From: Glomus cerebriforme
Taxonomy: Eukaryota; Glomeromycota; Glomeromycetes; Glomerales; Glomeraceae
Length of the DNA stretch: 64,000 nucleotides
Assembly (NCBI GenBank): GCA_003550305.1
Contig: QKYT01000326.1
Coordinates: 56,104 to 120,103, forward strand
Reading direction: 5' to 3'
The translations under genes were made by a program, and so were the position numbers. This document shows positions 63,565 to 64,000 of the stretch, in pieces; the stretch's first letter is position 1; the number at the start of each line of letters is the position of its first letter. The notes beneath the pieces were generated by a model. That model was not told the origin of the DNA. It saw only the letters and a list, made by a program, of their open reading frames with translations, and did not search any database.

Positions 63565-64000
63565 ATAACTTGGAAGCTTTATTTATTTGTATTTATTTGG
63601 TACTGTAATTCTTGATCTACACTTTAAGGAGTCTTGTGACGGAGGATCAGTTAAATAAAATTTTCAATTCAATTCGGGTAGTATCAAAAGGTACAGTGAG
63701 TGGGTATGTTTGATGTTTTATGAGAATTCTAAACCATCATGAACGCCTTCGATTGATGAATAATGCTTTCGTCTTTATTATTTATTTTCGTTATTATGAT
63801 TGCTAAAAATGAAGCCAATCTTCAATCAGTAGAATATAATCCGTTTTCCATGAATAGTCGGATAAGTTTCGGATATGATAAGGGTCAAAACTATATAATT
63901 TCCATTAACGAGATCGAGTAGAAATTTATTCGGCTTTGAATTGGATAGATCAACGTATATTTTATTTCCAAGTTTCTAATATTATAACATTTTTTTTTTT
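63565..64000. other. Terminal stretch without supported genes
   Basis: I see no domain-bearing frame; a gene starting beyond the window cannot be excluded. Confidence 0.3.

Overview
The window is AT-rich eukaryotic nuclear DNA with short spliceosomal introns, long A/T homopolymers and large paralogous families of BTB and Sel1-type proteins. This points to an arbuscular mycorrhizal fungus (Glomeromycotina, probably Rhizophagus or a close relative). The species assignment is inference from gene content, not from a marker search.

The dominant content is a dispersed cluster of genes encoding BTB-BACK-SPRY proteins of about 470 residues. I count nine copies with an open reading frame: 11.8, 13.7, 19.4, 22.6, 32.2, 35.6, 54.5, 57.4 and 60.5 kb. 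There is also a chimera at 39.0 kb that shares only the SPRY half, and five decaying relics at 1.1-2.2, 15.4-16.2, 18.1-19.1, 21.1-22.4 and 59.7-60.0 kb. Most lie on the minus strand. By family knowledge such proteins are substrate adaptors for cullin-3 ubiquitin ligases: BTB binds cullin and SPRY chooses the target. The copies share a nearly constant framework and differ in a few SPRY loops. Several share a promoter block just upstream of the ATG.

Two copies have been rebuilt by rearrangement. The 57.4-59.2 kb copy has lost its ATG but is joined in frame, through two small introns, to an upstream exon that looks like a mitochondrial presequence. The 39.0-40.5 kb copy has a different BTB-BACK half joined to a SPRY half, with its 3' flank, that resembles the 19.4 kb paralogue. 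A small membrane-protein gene of the YdcZ/DUF606 type (37.8-38.5 kb) lies tail-to-tail with the chimera, and broken copies of its 3' end lie in the same position beside two other members.

Region by region: 0-2.3 kb holds two degenerate organelle-type tRNAs and a BTB-SPRY relic. 3.4-8.4 kb holds two paralogous secreted cysteine-rich proteins. 9.8-10.9 kb holds a hAT-type MITE and the tail of a retrotransposon. 11.8-24.0 kb is the densest part of the BTB-SPRY cluster. 24.4-30.9 kb is a complete 20-exon ABCC (MRP-type) transporter. 32-40.5 kb holds three more BTB genes and the YdcZ gene. 40.7-53.3 kb is repeat-rich and decayed: a foldback-like repeat element, a damaged lineage-specific gene, a nuclease-like relic, an RPB2 (RNA polymerase II second subunit) pseudogene and small inverted-repeat elements. 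54.5-61.9 kb holds three more BTB-SPRY genes and a tRNA-Asp with an intron. 62.2-63.6 kb holds a Sel1-type gene followed by decayed Sel1 repeats.
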